A DNA stretch of 64,000 bases from Clostridiales bacterium (GTDB taxonomy: Bacteria; Bacillota; Clostridia; DUOD01), in NCBI GenBank assembly GCA_012838995.1, contig DUOD01000024.1:1-64000 (forward strand), in the 5' to 3' direction. Made by a program: the position numbers and the translations under genes. Shown here piece by piece: positions 1 to 9,055 of this stretch. The notes beneath the pieces are model-generated. The model was not told the origin of the DNA and did not search any database. It saw nothing but the letters and a program-made list of their open reading frames with translations. The stretch's first letter is position 1, and every line of letters starts with the position of its first letter.

Positions 1-80
1 AATATATCATAGTTTTCGTCTACGGCAACGACGTTGGTGCTAACGGATCCAACGTCTATACCTAAATATACTTCCCTCAT
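1..80 (-). CDS. acyl-CoA dehydratase activase-like ATPase, N-terminal fragment
   Basis: The reverse strand reads MREVYLGIDVGSVSTNVVAV from an ATG at position 80 and runs off the left edge. The GIDVGSVST stretch is the phosphate-1 loop of the BadF/BadG/BcrA/HgdC ATPase family (acetate kinase/HSP70 fold), which uses ATP to inject an electron into 2-hydroxyacyl-CoA dehydratases. The start overlaps the TGA of the upstream gene as ATGA, so translation is probably coupled. Only 26 residues are visible, so the subfamily cannot be fixed. Confidence 0.8.
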   Translation of the reverse strand, partial: MREVYLGIDVGSVSTNVVAVDENYDI

Positions 81-1195
81 ACAAATGCGACCTCTTCCTT
101 TTTAATATTATGTTCAAATTTTTTTGCTTTGATTAAGTCGATAAATGCTTCTACCCGTGTGTATACATTGGCCTCGGCCGTTTGTTCGTCAATCGCCAGG
201 GTTAAGACAGGCATGTCAAGGTCTTTCATAACTGATGGCATTATACTTTGAGATACCAGCTCGGGTAGGCAACCAAAGGGCATCAGGTGTATAACACCGT
301 CAAATCCCCGTTCTTTATAGTCCACGATATGTCCCATGGTTTCCTTGGCGTGGCCGCCTATGGGTATCTCAATAAACCTTTCACCCTTTTGCTGTATTCT
401 TTCATGGAAGTCATCTTTTCTATAGGATTTGGGTATCAAATTTGCCTCTACCCATTCGGATATATAATGGGATCTTTCCGTTTCAACACCCCTACTGCCC
501 AGGAAGTCCTCCAGGTTAAGGTTAACGGAGGGTTCCATAACAACGTATATTTCCCCTACTATACCCACTTTAATCCGTTGATGGTCCTCCACCGGATGAA
601 GGGGTATGCTGGATAACAACTCCTTGCTGAGTTTATAGGCTTTATCAAGGCCTTCTTTTGTATCCTCTTTGTCGAATATTTCAACAATCTTGTTCCACGC
701 CCGTTGGCAGTCGCCTCTTCTTACCTCATGGGCCTTCATAATTTGTATCTGCTTTTCCAACTCGTCCATGTATTTCATCTGCTGGTATATTATGGTACCT
801 ATCTGAAACAACCGACGCCATGAATTTTTGCCCTTTATTATAGAAATAATTTTTAACAGCTTTCTTATACCTATATATGGTCCGTCCACTATGATTAATT
901 GTGCATCATGGCCCAAACTCTTCAAAATTGCCCTTTGGGTTTCACCATAATAGCCTGCCCTGCAGGGACCCTTACCGCCGCTGGATACTATTACCTCGGC
1001 ACCCATTTCTATTACCTCCAGGTATGTGCCCAACATAACCTTCATGGGAAAGCAGGCAAACTCCGGGGCATATTTTACACCCAAGTCTACGGTACGCTGA
1101 CTGGGCCGGGGCGGCATGATTACTTCATGGCCTAAAAGCTTCATTAGTTTATAATAATGGTGAACGTTGCCCATATAAGGAAAGGAAACTTTCAT
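77..1195 (-). CDS. 2-hydroxyacyl-CoA dehydratase/activase-related protein (DUF2229-like)
   Basis: This 372-aa protein resembles the DUF2229/HgdB-like proteins that accompany BadF-type activases. Conserved cysteines sit in PEFACFP (near residue 48), KGPCRAGYYG (near 78) and PFGCLPE (near 308), the spacing expected for an Fe-S ligand set. It lies in an operon transcribed leftward: the 330-aa relative ends in ATGA over its start, and it ends in ATGA over the activase start. In many Clostridia the same modules are fused into one very long protein; here they are separate, coupled ORFs. The substrate is unknown, and no HgdA/HgdB-type dehydratase subunit pair is seen in the window. Confidence 0.75.
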   Translation of the reverse strand: MKVSFPYMGNVHHYYKLMKLLGHEVIMPPRPSQRTVDLGVKYAPEFACFPMKVMLGTYLEVIEMGAEVIVSSGGKGPCRAGYYGETQRAILKSLGHDAQLIIVDGPYIGIRKLLKIISIIKGKNSWRRLFQIGTIIYQQMKYMDELEKQIQIMKAHEVRRGDCQRAWNKIVEIFDKEDTKEGLDKAYKLSKELLSSIPLHPVEDHQRIKVGIVGEIYVVMEPSVNLNLEDFLGSRGVETERSHYISEWVEANLIPKSYRKDDFHERIQQKGERFIEIPIGGHAKETMGHIVDYKERGFDGVIHLMPFGCLPELVSQSIMPSVMKDLDMPVLTLAIDEQTAEANVYTRVEAFIDLIKAKKFEHNIKKEEVAFV

Positions 1196-2184
1196 GATGT
1201 CACCTCCCCGGTTTTAACAAAATCCCTTCTCCTCAACATATCTATAAAAGCTTCAAGCCTTGTATTCATATGACTTTCTCCGGTATGTTCGTCCACCCTG
1301 ATGGTCATAAAGGGTTTCTTGCAGGCTTCCGACTTGATTTCCATTAATTTGCCCAAAAATGAATCGGGGCCGCAATTGAATGCAGTTACATGGATTATCC
1401 CATCTATATTGGGGTTGTCCAGGAAATGCATGCCGGCTGCAAATATCTTATTGGAAAAATCCCAAAACAGCGCCTTGTTAAGTTTTTTTATGGGCGCATT
1501 TAATGTTTTTGGTTTTATCATTTCAAAGGTTAAGACGTTTACGTCCAAGTTTTTTAACTTTGTTAAAACGTCCATGGATATAAAACTGTCATATATATTG
1601 TAAACATAACCCATAAGGCCGATGGTAACGTCCTTTTTTTCCTTGACCGGCAGCGGCGCTTTGCCATTTATATAATCCAGTGCCTCGGCACAGGTATAGC
1701 CTTGCATGTTAAGCGATCTGTACTTTAGCCATACCTTTTCCGCCCGCTTTAAAGCCCGGGCTGTGGTTTTCTTATCCTTGTTGAAGAATTCGCCTATTTC
1801 GATGAAGTTGGACAGACGGGCTATATTTTCGGTGGGAGCTTTGATGTGGGGGGACAAAATACGACAGTTTCTATCCTCCACAGCAAACCTTACCATGTCG
1901 GGCATGCCCAAAAACTTGGGACAAAAGGTGGTCATTTTTTTGATGGAAACCATCCTGGGTATGAACAGACAGTCCGCACCCCGGTCCAAAAGTTCAAAGA
2001 CATGTCCCATATAAATCTTAATAGGCAGACATATCTCCGGAACGGAATGTTTTATTCCTTTGTTAATTATTCCTTTGGTGGTGGGCGGAGTGGTTATTAC
2101 CTCCACCCCCAGCTCCTTAAAAAAAGTTTCCCATAAAGGTATATAGTACCAGTACAATAGAGCACGGGGAATACCTACACGCAT
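1192..2184 (-). CDS. acyl-CoA dehydratase activase-related protein (DUF2229-like), first gene of operon
   Basis: A 330-aa protein starting MRVGIPRALLYWYYIPLWE, a typical DUF2229 N-terminus. It shares the layout of the next gene: a conserved PEICLP cysteine near residue 52, a second cysteine in TTFCPKFLG, and FNCGPDSFLG near residue 270. An SD-like GAGGTT precedes the ATG. It overlaps the 372-aa gene by four bases (ATGA). The two proteins look like paralogous halves that could form a heterodimer serving the activase, which is inference from gene order. Confidence 0.75.
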   Translation of the reverse strand: MRVGIPRALLYWYYIPLWETFFKELGVEVITTPPTTKGIINKGIKHSVPEICLPIKIYMGHVFELLDRGADCLFIPRMVSIKKMTTFCPKFLGMPDMVRFAVEDRNCRILSPHIKAPTENIARLSNFIEIGEFFNKDKKTTARALKRAEKVWLKYRSLNMQGYTCAEALDYINGKAPLPVKEKKDVTIGLMGYVYNIYDSFISMDVLTKLKNLDVNVLTFEMIKPKTLNAPIKKLNKALFWDFSNKIFAAGMHFLDNPNIDGIIHVTAFNCGPDSFLGKLMEIKSEACKKPFMTIRVDEHTGESHMNTRLEAFIDMLRRRDFVKTGEVTS

Positions 2185-2532
2185 TGATCTTTAACCTCAC
2201 TTATTACAATTTTTGCAATAAATATTACTACATAAATTTAAGTTTATCATAAGTTTACAAAATCTAAAAATTTTGCAACTATATAATACCTAAAGTATAT
2301 TGTATCATTAATTTTTAAAAAGTTAAGTAATAAATTACTGAGAATAAGAAATATTTTTTAAAATTGCCGATAAAAAAACCATATTATGGTATATATTTCC
2401 AGATGGGTGTTTGATTTTTGTTCATACCGTTTCTTTTTCCGCCATAATAGGCAAATCATTTGTAGACCGCCCAGAAAAAGTGTTATAATTGTGTTAATAT
2501 TTTTATGTTTTTTGTGGAGGTAGGTTAGAGAA
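2185..2532. other. divergent intergenic region
   Basis: AT-rich spacer between the leftward activase-like operon and ilvD. It must hold promoters for both; only the ilvD promoter is clear. The 301-aa minus ORF starting here is a shadow of ilvD. Confidence 0.6.
2460..2489 (+). promoter_or_regulatory. ilvD promoter (sigma-A type)
   Basis: TTGTAG and TATAAT are separated by 18 bases, about 45 bases before the ilvD start. The -10 is perfect and the -35 matches at four of six positions. No T-box sequence lies between this promoter and ilvD, unlike ilvB. Confidence 0.55.
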
Positions 2533-4191
2533 ATGATTAGTGATAGAGTAAAGAAGGGTATGGAAAAGGCACCCCATCGTTCATTGTTCAATGCCATGGG
2601 GTATATTAAGGAAGAGCTGGACAGGCCTTTAATAGGTGTGGTCAATGCCAAGAGTGAGATAGTGCCGGGGCATATACACTTGGACAGGATAGCTGAGGCG
2701 GTTAAGGCCGGTATCAGGATGGGCGGCGGTACGCCGGTGGAATTTCCGGCCATCGGTGTGTGCGACGGTATTGCCATGAACCACATAGGCATGAAATATT
2801 CGCTGGCTACCAGGGAATTAATAGCCGATAGCATAGAATGTATGGCCATAGCCCATGGCTTTGACGGTTTGGTATTGGTACCCAACTGCGATAAAATAGT
2901 ACCCGGTATGCTGATGGCCGCAGCCCGGTTGGATATACCCGCCCTGGTGGTTAGCGGCGGGCCCATGTTGGGAGGCAGGATTGGGGACCAAAAAATTACC
3001 CTGACTTCCCTATTCGAAGGCGTGGGTGCCGTAAAAGCCGGGAGGATGTCATTGCAGCAGCTGGAAGAACTGGAGGAGCAGGGCTGTCCGGGATGCGGAT
3101 CCTGTGCCGGGATGTTTACCGCCAATTCCATGAACTGCTTAACCGAGGCTTTGGGTATGGCTTTGCCGGGTAACGGTACCATACCTGCGGTGTATGCCGA
3201 GAGGATTAGACTTGCCAAGTATTCCGGTATAAAAATAATGGAACTGGTTGAGAAAAATATCAAACCTTCCGATATATTAACGGAAGAGGCCTTCTATAAT
3301 GCTCTGACGCTGGATATGGCTCTGGGTTGTTCCACCAATTCGGTGCTGCATTTACCCGCCATCGCCCATGAAGCGGGTATTAAAATAAATCTGGACATGG
3401 TAAACGAGATCAGCGGCCGAACGCCCAATCTGTGCAGGCTTAGCCCCGCGGGGCCGGACCAGGTAGAAGATTTACACAGGGCAGGCGGTGTGCCGGCAGT
3501 TATGGCTGAGCTTAACAAAAAGGGATTGATAAATACCAATTTGTTAACGGTAACAGGCGGTACGATAGGAGACAATATAAAGAATGTTACTGTAAAGGAT
3601 TATAATATTATAAGGAGTATAGACAACCCATACAGCACCACGGGCGGTATTGCCGTGCTATGGGGTAACCTTGCCCCCGAGGGTGCAGTGGTAAAACAAT
3701 CAGCGGTGGCACCTGAGATGCTGGTTCATAAAGGGCCGGCCAGGGTTTTCGATTCGGAAGAGGAAGTTATAGATGCCATACTAAACGGTAAGATAAACAA
3801 GGGCGAAGTGGTAGTAATCAGGTATGAGGGACCAAAGGGCGGTCCCGGTATGCGGGAAATGCTGTCTCCAACATCCGCCCTGGCCGGTATGGGCCTTGAT
3901 AAGCATGTGGCCCTGATAACCGACGGTCGGTTCTCCGGCGCCACCAGGGGTGCTTCCATAGGACATGTATCCCCGGAGGCCATGGAAGGCGGTACCATTG
4001 CCCTGGTCAAGGATGGGGATATGATAAGCATAGATATACCCGCCGGTAAGTTGGAGCTCATGGTGCCACAACAGGAGCTGGACAGACGACGTAGCGAGTG
4101 GAAGGCACCCGAGCCGAAGATAACCAAGGGTTACCTGGCCAGGTATGCCAGGCTGGTAACTTCAGCCAATACCGGAGCAGTGGTCAAATAA
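2533..4191 (+). CDS. ilvD: dihydroxy-acid dehydratase
   Basis: IlvD dehydrates 2,3-dihydroxy-isovalerate and 2,3-dihydroxy-3-methylvalerate to the 2-keto acids, the third step of valine and isoleucine synthesis. The 552-aa length is normal. Fe-S ligand cysteines are visible in VCDG (Cys77), VPNCDK (Cys119) and GCPGCGSC (near Cys191), and a Mg-binding DGRFSG motif lies near residue 465. GGAGGT stands 11 bases before the ATG. It is transcribed alone, 11 kb from ilvB, so the ilv genes are scattered here. Confidence 0.97.
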   Translation: MISDRVKKGMEKAPHRSLFNAMGYIKEELDRPLIGVVNAKSEIVPGHIHLDRIAEAVKAGIRMGGGTPVEFPAIGVCDGIAMNHIGMKYSLATRELIADSIECMAIAHGFDGLVLVPNCDKIVPGMLMAAARLDIPALVVSGGPMLGGRIGDQKITLTSLFEGVGAVKAGRMSLQQLEELEEQGCPGCGSCAGMFTANSMNCLTEALGMALPGNGTIPAVYAERIRLAKYSGIKIMELVEKNIKPSDILTEEAFYNALTLDMALGCSTNSVLHLPAIAHEAGIKINLDMVNEISGRTPNLCRLSPAGPDQVEDLHRAGGVPAVMAELNKKGLINTNLLTVTGGTIGDNIKNVTVKDYNIIRSIDNPYSTTGGIAVLWGNLAPEGAVVKQSAVAPEMLVHKGPARVFDSEEEVIDAILNGKINKGEVVVIRYEGPKGGPGMREMLSPTSALAGMGLDKHVALITDGRFSGATRGASIGHVSPEAMEGGTIALVKDGDMISIDIPAGKLELMVPQQELDRRRSEWKAPEPKITKGYLARYARLVTSANTGAVVK

Positions 4192-4213
4192 ATAATAAAG
4201 ATAGTAGTCAAAT

Positions 4214-4236
4214 AGGGGGCAGTAATGCTCCCTTTA
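4214..4236 (+). terminator. weak terminator after ilvD
   Basis: AGGGGGCA and TGCTCCCT form an imperfect hairpin with a GTAA loop, followed by TTT only. It lies between ilvD and the YitT gene. Confidence 0.4.
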
Positions 4237-4308
4237 CCATATAAAAGCTAAAACAGATTTTTATGTTTATTGTTGGCTTATAAATAAAAAGGGATAGGTG
4301 TTAAATTT

Positions 4309-5163
4309 ATGGAAAGGGACTTTAAAGAATTTTTATTAAGGCGGTTACCCTTTATACTTTTAGGCACCTTTATAAGCGCAGTGTCGGTGAATGCCCTGTT
4401 GGTACCCCATAAACTGCTAAGCGGCGGCGTTACCGGCATAGGAATCATCCTGTTTTATGTGTTTTCCCTGCCTTTAAGTATTACCGTCTTTGTTCTTAAC
4501 GTACCCTTATTTATAATGGGGTACAAATATATCAGCCCGCGGTTTATGTACCTTAGCATTATCGGTATGGCAGCTTATTCAACCTTCCTCGAACTGACCA
4601 AGGGTGTTATTCTGCCGGTGGGCAATCCCATCATAGCAGCTCTATTTGGCGGTCTGATAACCGGAGTGGGTTCCGGGATAGTACTTAGGAACGGGGCGTC
4701 CATGGGAGGTACGGGCATAATATCTGTCATTGTTAACAAGTATTTTTCCCTTGATATAGGGTGGGTGAACATGGCGGTGAACGCCGTTATACTCGTCCTA
4801 GGTGCGTTGGTTATCAGCATCGAGCTGGCCCTTTTCACCATAGTATCCATGTACGTGTCCTCAAAGGCCATAGACGCCATTCAGGAAGGTTTTAACCACG
4901 GCAAGATGGTTATAATAGTATCCAATAAATCAGAGCAGTTGGCCCATGAAATAATGTCCAAACTTCACAGAGGTGTAACCTTTATAAAGGGCGAAGGCGC
5001 GTATACAAAAGGCAAGAAACAGCTTATATACTGCATAGTAAAGACACTGGAGCTGGCCCGGCTTAAGGAAATTGTCCGGGAGATAGACGAGAGTGCCTTT
5101 ATATCCGTAAGCGATACCAAGGAGGTAATGGGCACCGGCTTTACCGTTAACGACAGATTCTAA
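4309..5163 (+). CDS. YitT family membrane protein (DUF161 + DUF2179)
   Basis: A 284-aa integral membrane protein. About six hydrophobic segments fill residues 10-195, with family motifs LLSGGVTGIG (near 37) and NGASMGGTGII (near 128). A soluble C-terminal DUF2179 domain (about residues 200-280) contains RGVTFIKGEGAYTKGKKQ. Function is not established; YitT proteins are common in Firmicutes, often in several copies. It follows ilvD by 117 bases and could be co-transcribed with the peptidase behind it. Confidence 0.9.
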   Translation: MERDFKEFLLRRLPFILLGTFISAVSVNALLVPHKLLSGGVTGIGIILFYVFSLPLSITVFVLNVPLFIMGYKYISPRFMYLSIIGMAAYSTFLELTKGVILPVGNPIIAALFGGLITGVGSGIVLRNGASMGGTGIISVIVNKYFSLDIGWVNMAVNAVILVLGALVISIELALFTIVSMYVSSKAIDAIQEGFNHGKMVIIVSNKSEQLAHEIMSKLHRGVTFIKGEGAYTKGKKQLIYCIVKTLELARLKEIVREIDESAFISVSDTKEVMGTGFTVNDRF

Positions 5164-5200
5164 AACGACGCGTCCTGATTAAGGAAAGAAGGGGAAAACT

Positions 5201-6601
5201 TTGGATATGGATATATTCTTGAACAAATACCGGGAGGAGATAATATCCTCTCTTAAAGAATTTATAAAAATACCCAGTGTAATCAGCCCTCCCCGTCCGG
5301 GAGCACCCTTTGGCCCAAAGGTTGCTAAGGCGCTGGATTATGTATTAAACCTAGGCGATAGCATGGGTTTTGAGGTTAAAAACCTGGACGGGTATGCAGG
5401 ACACGTACAATACGGTGAGGGCGACGAAATTCTGGGCATCCTAACCCATGTCGATGTTGTACCGGCAGGCAGCGGCTGGACCTATCCGCCCTTTGAGGGA
5501 CAGGTGCATGATAACAGGATATACGGTAGGGGAGCGGTGGATGATAAGGGTCCAGGCATTGCCGCCCTTTATGCCCTTTTGGCATTAAAGGAGCAAGGCT
5601 TTATGCCCCAAAGAACCATACGCATCATATACGGCGCCAATGAAGAGAACGACTGGGAGTGTGTTAATTATTACTTTAGCCGTGAGAAAATGCCCCAAAT
5701 AGGTCTGGCCTTTGACGGTAGTTATCCCGTTATAAACGGCGAAAAGGGCGTCCTTGTCATTCATATGGAAAAGGATATAGAATGGAGGGCACCCCGATTT
5801 TCCATTGAAGACATTAAGGGTGGGACGGCTGCCAACGCGGTACCCGATTATTGTTGCTGTACTATTGAGATAAGGGATCAAGGCCTTGGAGGAGAGGTGG
5901 CCGATCTCCAAAGGGCCTTTGTTGAGGATACCGGTTATGATGTATCGATAACATCAATGGACGGGGGAAGGTATAGGGTGGAAAGCCGGGGACAGCCGGC
6001 CCACGGCAGCACACCCGAAAAGGGCAAAAACGCCATTGGCCGGCTTTTTAAGTTTTTGCATTTTTTGGACAGCGGCGATGAACACCTAAACGAGGTATTG
6101 TTCCATATAGGTCGGTTGGCCATGGACCACAACGGTCGGGATACCGGTTTATTTGTAAAAGACGAGGTATCCGGATCCATGACGGTAAATGTAGGTATTG
6201 TAGGCAAGAATAATCAAGCCATATACCTTAAGGTAAATACCCGGTATCCCGTGACTTATTCAATGGATCGGGCGGTGGAAGACTTTACCCGAATGGCCGA
6301 GGGGCTGGGATACAAATGCAAGGTGGAAAACAGGCTGGAGCCCCTATATGTTAAGGAAGACAGCTACATTATAAATATTTTAAAGGACATATATCAAAAA
6401 ACAACCGGGCAGCCGCCCTATGCCTTTACCATAGGCGGTGCCACCTATGCCAGGGCCCTCAAAAACGGAGTGGCCTTTGGACCCACGTTCCCCGGCCGGC
6501 CGGAGCTGGCCCATCAGAGGGACGAGTACATGGATATACAGGATCTTATGACCAATATAAAAATATATACAGAAGCAATGATGAGACTTTCTATGGCATA
6601 G
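5201..6601 (+). CDS. pepV: PepV-like dinuclear zinc dipeptidase (M20)
   Basis: A 466-aa cytosolic M20 metallopeptidase of the PepV/Sapep type, cleaving dipeptides with broad specificity. Zinc ligands are visible as THVDVVP (H83, catalytic D85), AVDDKG (near D114) and the GANEEND pair (near 148-149, catalytic base and ligand). The lid domain carries QPAHGSTPEKG. Family length is about 470 aa. TTG is the better start, six bases after AGAAGGGG; an ATG two codons later is the alternative. Confidence 0.93.
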   Translation: MDMDIFLNKYREEIISSLKEFIKIPSVISPPRPGAPFGPKVAKALDYVLNLGDSMGFEVKNLDGYAGHVQYGEGDEILGILTHVDVVPAGSGWTYPPFEGQVHDNRIYGRGAVDDKGPGIAALYALLALKEQGFMPQRTIRIIYGANEENDWECVNYYFSREKMPQIGLAFDGSYPVINGEKGVLVIHMEKDIEWRAPRFSIEDIKGGTAANAVPDYCCCTIEIRDQGLGGEVADLQRAFVEDTGYDVSITSMDGGRYRVESRGQPAHGSTPEKGKNAIGRLFKFLHFLDSGDEHLNEVLFHIGRLAMDHNGRDTGLFVKDEVSGSMTVNVGIVGKNNQAIYLKVNTRYPVTYSMDRAVEDFTRMAEGLGYKCKVENRLEPLYVKEDSYIINILKDIYQKTTGQPPYAFTIGGATYARALKNGVAFGPTFPGRPELAHQRDEYMDIQDLMTNIKIYTEAMMRLSMA

Positions 6602-6697
6602 CCTATTTAATCCTTTGCCTTCACCATTTAATTGCAAAGGGAATATATATATTATAGATATCTAATATAATATACCTTTGCAGGAGGTGATAAGGTA

Positions 6698-7618
6698 ATG
6701 GATGGTGAATATGCCGATTACCGTGATTATGAGGAAGTAGAAGCACAACAGCAGTGCCCTGCCGGCACTTTTTCATATACCGTACAGCCTGGCGATACCG
6801 TGTTTGCCATAGCCCAGCGGTTTAATACCACGGTGGATGCCATCGTGGCGGTAAACCCTGGACTGGACCCCAATGTCATTTTTGTAGGCCAAAGGATATG
6901 CATACCCAGTGTCGTGCCACCGCCGGGTGCATGTCCGCCGGGCACCTTTGCCTATACCGTGGTGCAGGGGGACACCCTGTTCACCCTGGCTTTAAGATTT
7001 GGCACTACGGTGGCTGCCATTATTGCAGCTAATCCGGGGATCGATCCCAACGTACTCTTTGTAGGCCAGAGGATTTGTATACCCAGAGTACCCGCTCCGC
7101 CGCCGGCAGTATGTCCGCCGGGTACCTTTGCCTATACAGTACAGCCTGGTGATACCTTATTCGCCATAGCCCGACGGTTTAATACTACAGTGGCGGCCAT
7201 AATTGCAGCAAATCCCGGTATAGATCCTAATGTCATATTCATAGGTCAGAGAATCTGCATACCCAGTGTTGCGCCACCGGGGGCATGTCCGCCGGGCACC
7301 TTTGCCTATACGGTACAGCCGGGCGATACCGTGTTTGCCATAGCCCAGCGGTTTAATACTACGGTAGCTGCCATTGTTGCGGTAAATCCGGGCCTGGATC
7401 CCAATGTCATTTTTGTAGGCCAAAGGATATGTATACCCAGTACCGCACCACCGAGAGTATGTCCACCGGGCACCTTTGCCTATACAGTACAGCCTGGTGA
7501 TACCCTGTTCCTAATTGCCCGAAGATTCAATACTACGGCGTTTGCAATAATAGCATTAAACCCGGGCATTATCCCGGGCAGGTTGGCCATAGGCCAAAGG
7601 TTGTGTATACCCCGGTAG
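6698..7618 (+). CDS. five-LysM repeat protein with cysteine-bracketed repeats
   Basis: A 306-aa protein built almost wholly from five LysM modules of about 55 aa. Each opens with C(P)PGTF.YTVQPGDT and closes with GQR(I/L)CIP, so each carries a Cys near both ends, probably a disulfide. A short acidic tyrosine-rich leader (DGEYADYRDYEEVEA) precedes the first. There is no signal peptide, sortase motif or catalytic domain. LysM binds peptidoglycan or chitin-type glycans. Lack of a secretion signal in a spore-former suggests deposition on the forespore or coat from the mother cell, by analogy with SafA; this is inference. A perfect AGGAGGTGAT SD precedes the ATG. Confidence 0.9.
   Translation: MDGEYADYRDYEEVEAQQQCPAGTFSYTVQPGDTVFAIAQRFNTTVDAIVAVNPGLDPNVIFVGQRICIPSVVPPPGACPPGTFAYTVVQGDTLFTLALRFGTTVAAIIAANPGIDPNVLFVGQRICIPRVPAPPPAVCPPGTFAYTVQPGDTLFAIARRFNTTVAAIIAANPGIDPNVIFIGQRICIPSVAPPGACPPGTFAYTVQPGDTVFAIAQRFNTTVAAIVAVNPGLDPNVIFVGQRICIPSTAPPRVCPPGTFAYTVQPGDTLFLIARRFNTTAFAIIALNPGIIPGRLAIGQRLCIPR
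6744..7615 (+). repeat. five tandem LysM-coding repeats (about 165-175 bp each)
   Basis: The DNA itself is repetitive. The strings around ccgccgggcacctttgccta and tttgtaggccaaaggatatg recur nearly unchanged in successive units, with the most variation in the Pro-rich linkers. Units 1 and 4 are the most alike. This suggests recent unit duplication or gene conversion and makes copy number likely to vary between strains. Confidence 0.85.
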
Positions 7619-7677
7619 AAGGTAAGTGCAGGCTGCAAAAAAGAATTAAGACATATATGTATCGGACACAACTTTTT

Positions 7678-7724
7678 ATAAGCTTTGGGGTAGCAAGGGC
7701 TCCCCTAAAGCTTATATTTTTTAT
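7678..7724 (+). terminator. rho-independent terminator after the five-LysM gene
   Basis: ATAAGCTTTGGGG pairs with CCCCTAAAGCTTAT (one bulged T) around a short loop, followed by ATTTTTTAT. Confidence 0.8.
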
Positions 7725-7807
7725 AGCAAAAATTTAATCTTTATTGTAGGTTGAGGGTATAGGTTATATAATGGATTAAAGCCAGGGATAATACAGGAGG
7801 AATGCCC

Positions 7808-8329
7808 ATGAAATTTTTTAATGATTATTTTTTGGGGTTTTTGCTAATGGCTATAGGTATTGTAATTGTCCTTAAATATACCTTTAATCTAAATATACCC
7901 GTCGGCCGCATTATTGCCGGAGTTGTTATTATATTTGTAGGTCTTTGGGTGATGGTGGGCGGGTATCCCATTAGGGACAGCAATGATATTATCTTCAGAA
8001 CCGGTACCATTAAACCGGTACAGCCCCAGTATAAGCATAATATTATTTTCAGCAGCGGCGTGGTTGACTTAAGGGATATATCCTATGAAGACATTGACCA
8101 AACTATAAAAATCCACGTCATTTTCAGCGATGCAGTCATACGGCTGGATGCCGATGCTCCGGTGTCCGTTAAGGTCAACGCTGCCTTTGCCAGTGGGATA
8201 ATGCCCGATAATACGGTGGTCAGCTTCGGGGACGGTACGTATATATCAAAAACTGCGGATCATTCCGACAAAACCTTTAACATGGAGGCGGATGTGGTTT
8301 TCGGCACCCTTAGAATAATACAAGATTAG
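7808..8329 (+). CDS. LiaF/YvqF-like membrane protein
   Basis: A 173-aa protein with two N-terminal membrane segments (about residues 5-22 and 28-48, the second ending VGLWVMVGGYP) and a beta-rich C-terminal domain. That domain carries a repeating IIFSSGVVDLR ... VIFSDAVIRL ... VVFGTLRI pattern, as in the LiaF C-terminal (cell-wall-active antibiotic response) domain. LiaF family members sense or damp envelope-stress signalling, but no LiaRS pair is nearby. AGGAGG ends one base before the track's ATG at 7802 and seven before the ATG at 7808, so I prefer 7808. It lies between two LysM genes. Confidence 0.72.
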   Translation: MKFFNDYFLGFLLMAIGIVIVLKYTFNLNIPVGRIIAGVVIIFVGLWVMVGGYPIRDSNDIIFRTGTIKPVQPQYKHNIIFSSGVVDLRDISYEDIDQTIKIHVIFSDAVIRLDADAPVSVKVNAAFASGIMPDNTVVSFGDGTYISKTADHSDKTFNMEADVVFGTLRIIQD

Positions 8330-8429
8330 CCTGTTATTCTATTTAATATTTTATGGTTTCACCTTATACCCGGAACATGAATATATATATATAGAAATGA
8401 AGTGTATACCGACCGGGAGGTGAAACTTA

Positions 8430-8876
8430 GTGAGTAATAAAAAGTACTATAACAAGGAACAGCAAGCATCGGCAGACAAATTATCCACAGAAGATTATGA
8501 TGCGTTGCAGGATACAGATACCGGCGTAGGCGCCCTGCAGCAATGCCCGCCGGGCACCTTTGCCTATACAGTCCAGGCAGGGGACACCTTCTTTAGCCTT
8601 GCCCAGCGGTTTGGTACCACTGTAGATGCCATAATACGTGCCAACCCAGGTGTGGATCCCAACCGATTGATGATAGGCCAAAGGATATGTATACCCGGGG
8701 CACCGCCTAGTGTATGTCCGCCGGGTACCATAGTATATGTAATCCAGGCAGGGGATACTTTCTTTAGCCTTGCCCAGCGGTTTGGTACCACTGTGGATGC
8801 CATTATGCGTGCCAACCCAGGTGTGGATCCTAACCGACTTATGATAGGTCAGAGGATTTGCATACCCATACGTTAA
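8430..8876 (+). CDS. two-LysM repeat protein with cysteine-bracketed repeats
   Basis: A 148-aa protein with an approximately 40-aa hydrophilic leader and two LysM modules, each again bracketed as CPPGT...YxxQAGDTFFSLAQRFGTT...GQRICIP. The two modules are nearly identical at DNA level. No signal peptide is visible. GTG start, with GGGAGGTG eight bases upstream. It is clearly related to the five-LysM gene 1.7 kb upstream and probably shares its location and role in the spore or cell envelope. Confidence 0.88.
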   Translation: MSNKKYYNKEQQASADKLSTEDYDALQDTDTGVGALQQCPPGTFAYTVQAGDTFFSLAQRFGTTVDAIIRANPGVDPNRLMIGQRICIPGAPPSVCPPGTIVYVIQAGDTFFSLAQRFGTTVDAIMRANPGVDPNRLMIGQRICIPIR

Positions 8877-9009
8877 AATCGTGATTTCAAACGATAACCA
8901 ATATACGTCAACGGTTGCTTTTAGGTCTGTGTGGGTTGTACGGTCCACGATTGAAGGCTGTTACCAAATATGCTAAAAAATTTTCGGATGCAAGGCAATA
9001 CAAGATAGC

Positions 9010-9051
9010 AATAATCCGGTGTTATTTTACACACCGGATTATTTGTTTGTT
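9010..9051 (+). terminator. strong rho-independent terminator
   Basis: AATAATCCGGTGT and ACACCGGATTATT form a perfect 13-bp stem with an 8-base loop, followed by TGTTTGTT. It stands 134 bases after the two-LysM stop codon. Confidence 0.85.
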
Positions 9052-9055
9052 CCAT

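Noticed and set aside
2358-3263. 301-aa minus-strand ORF
   Set aside because: Antisense shadow of ilvD with low-complexity Ser/Ile/Pro composition and no SD.
6744-8876. LysM DNA repeats considered as a CRISPR array
   Set aside because: The repeats are coding, about 165 bp long, and the variable parts are Pro-rich linkers in frame, not spacers.
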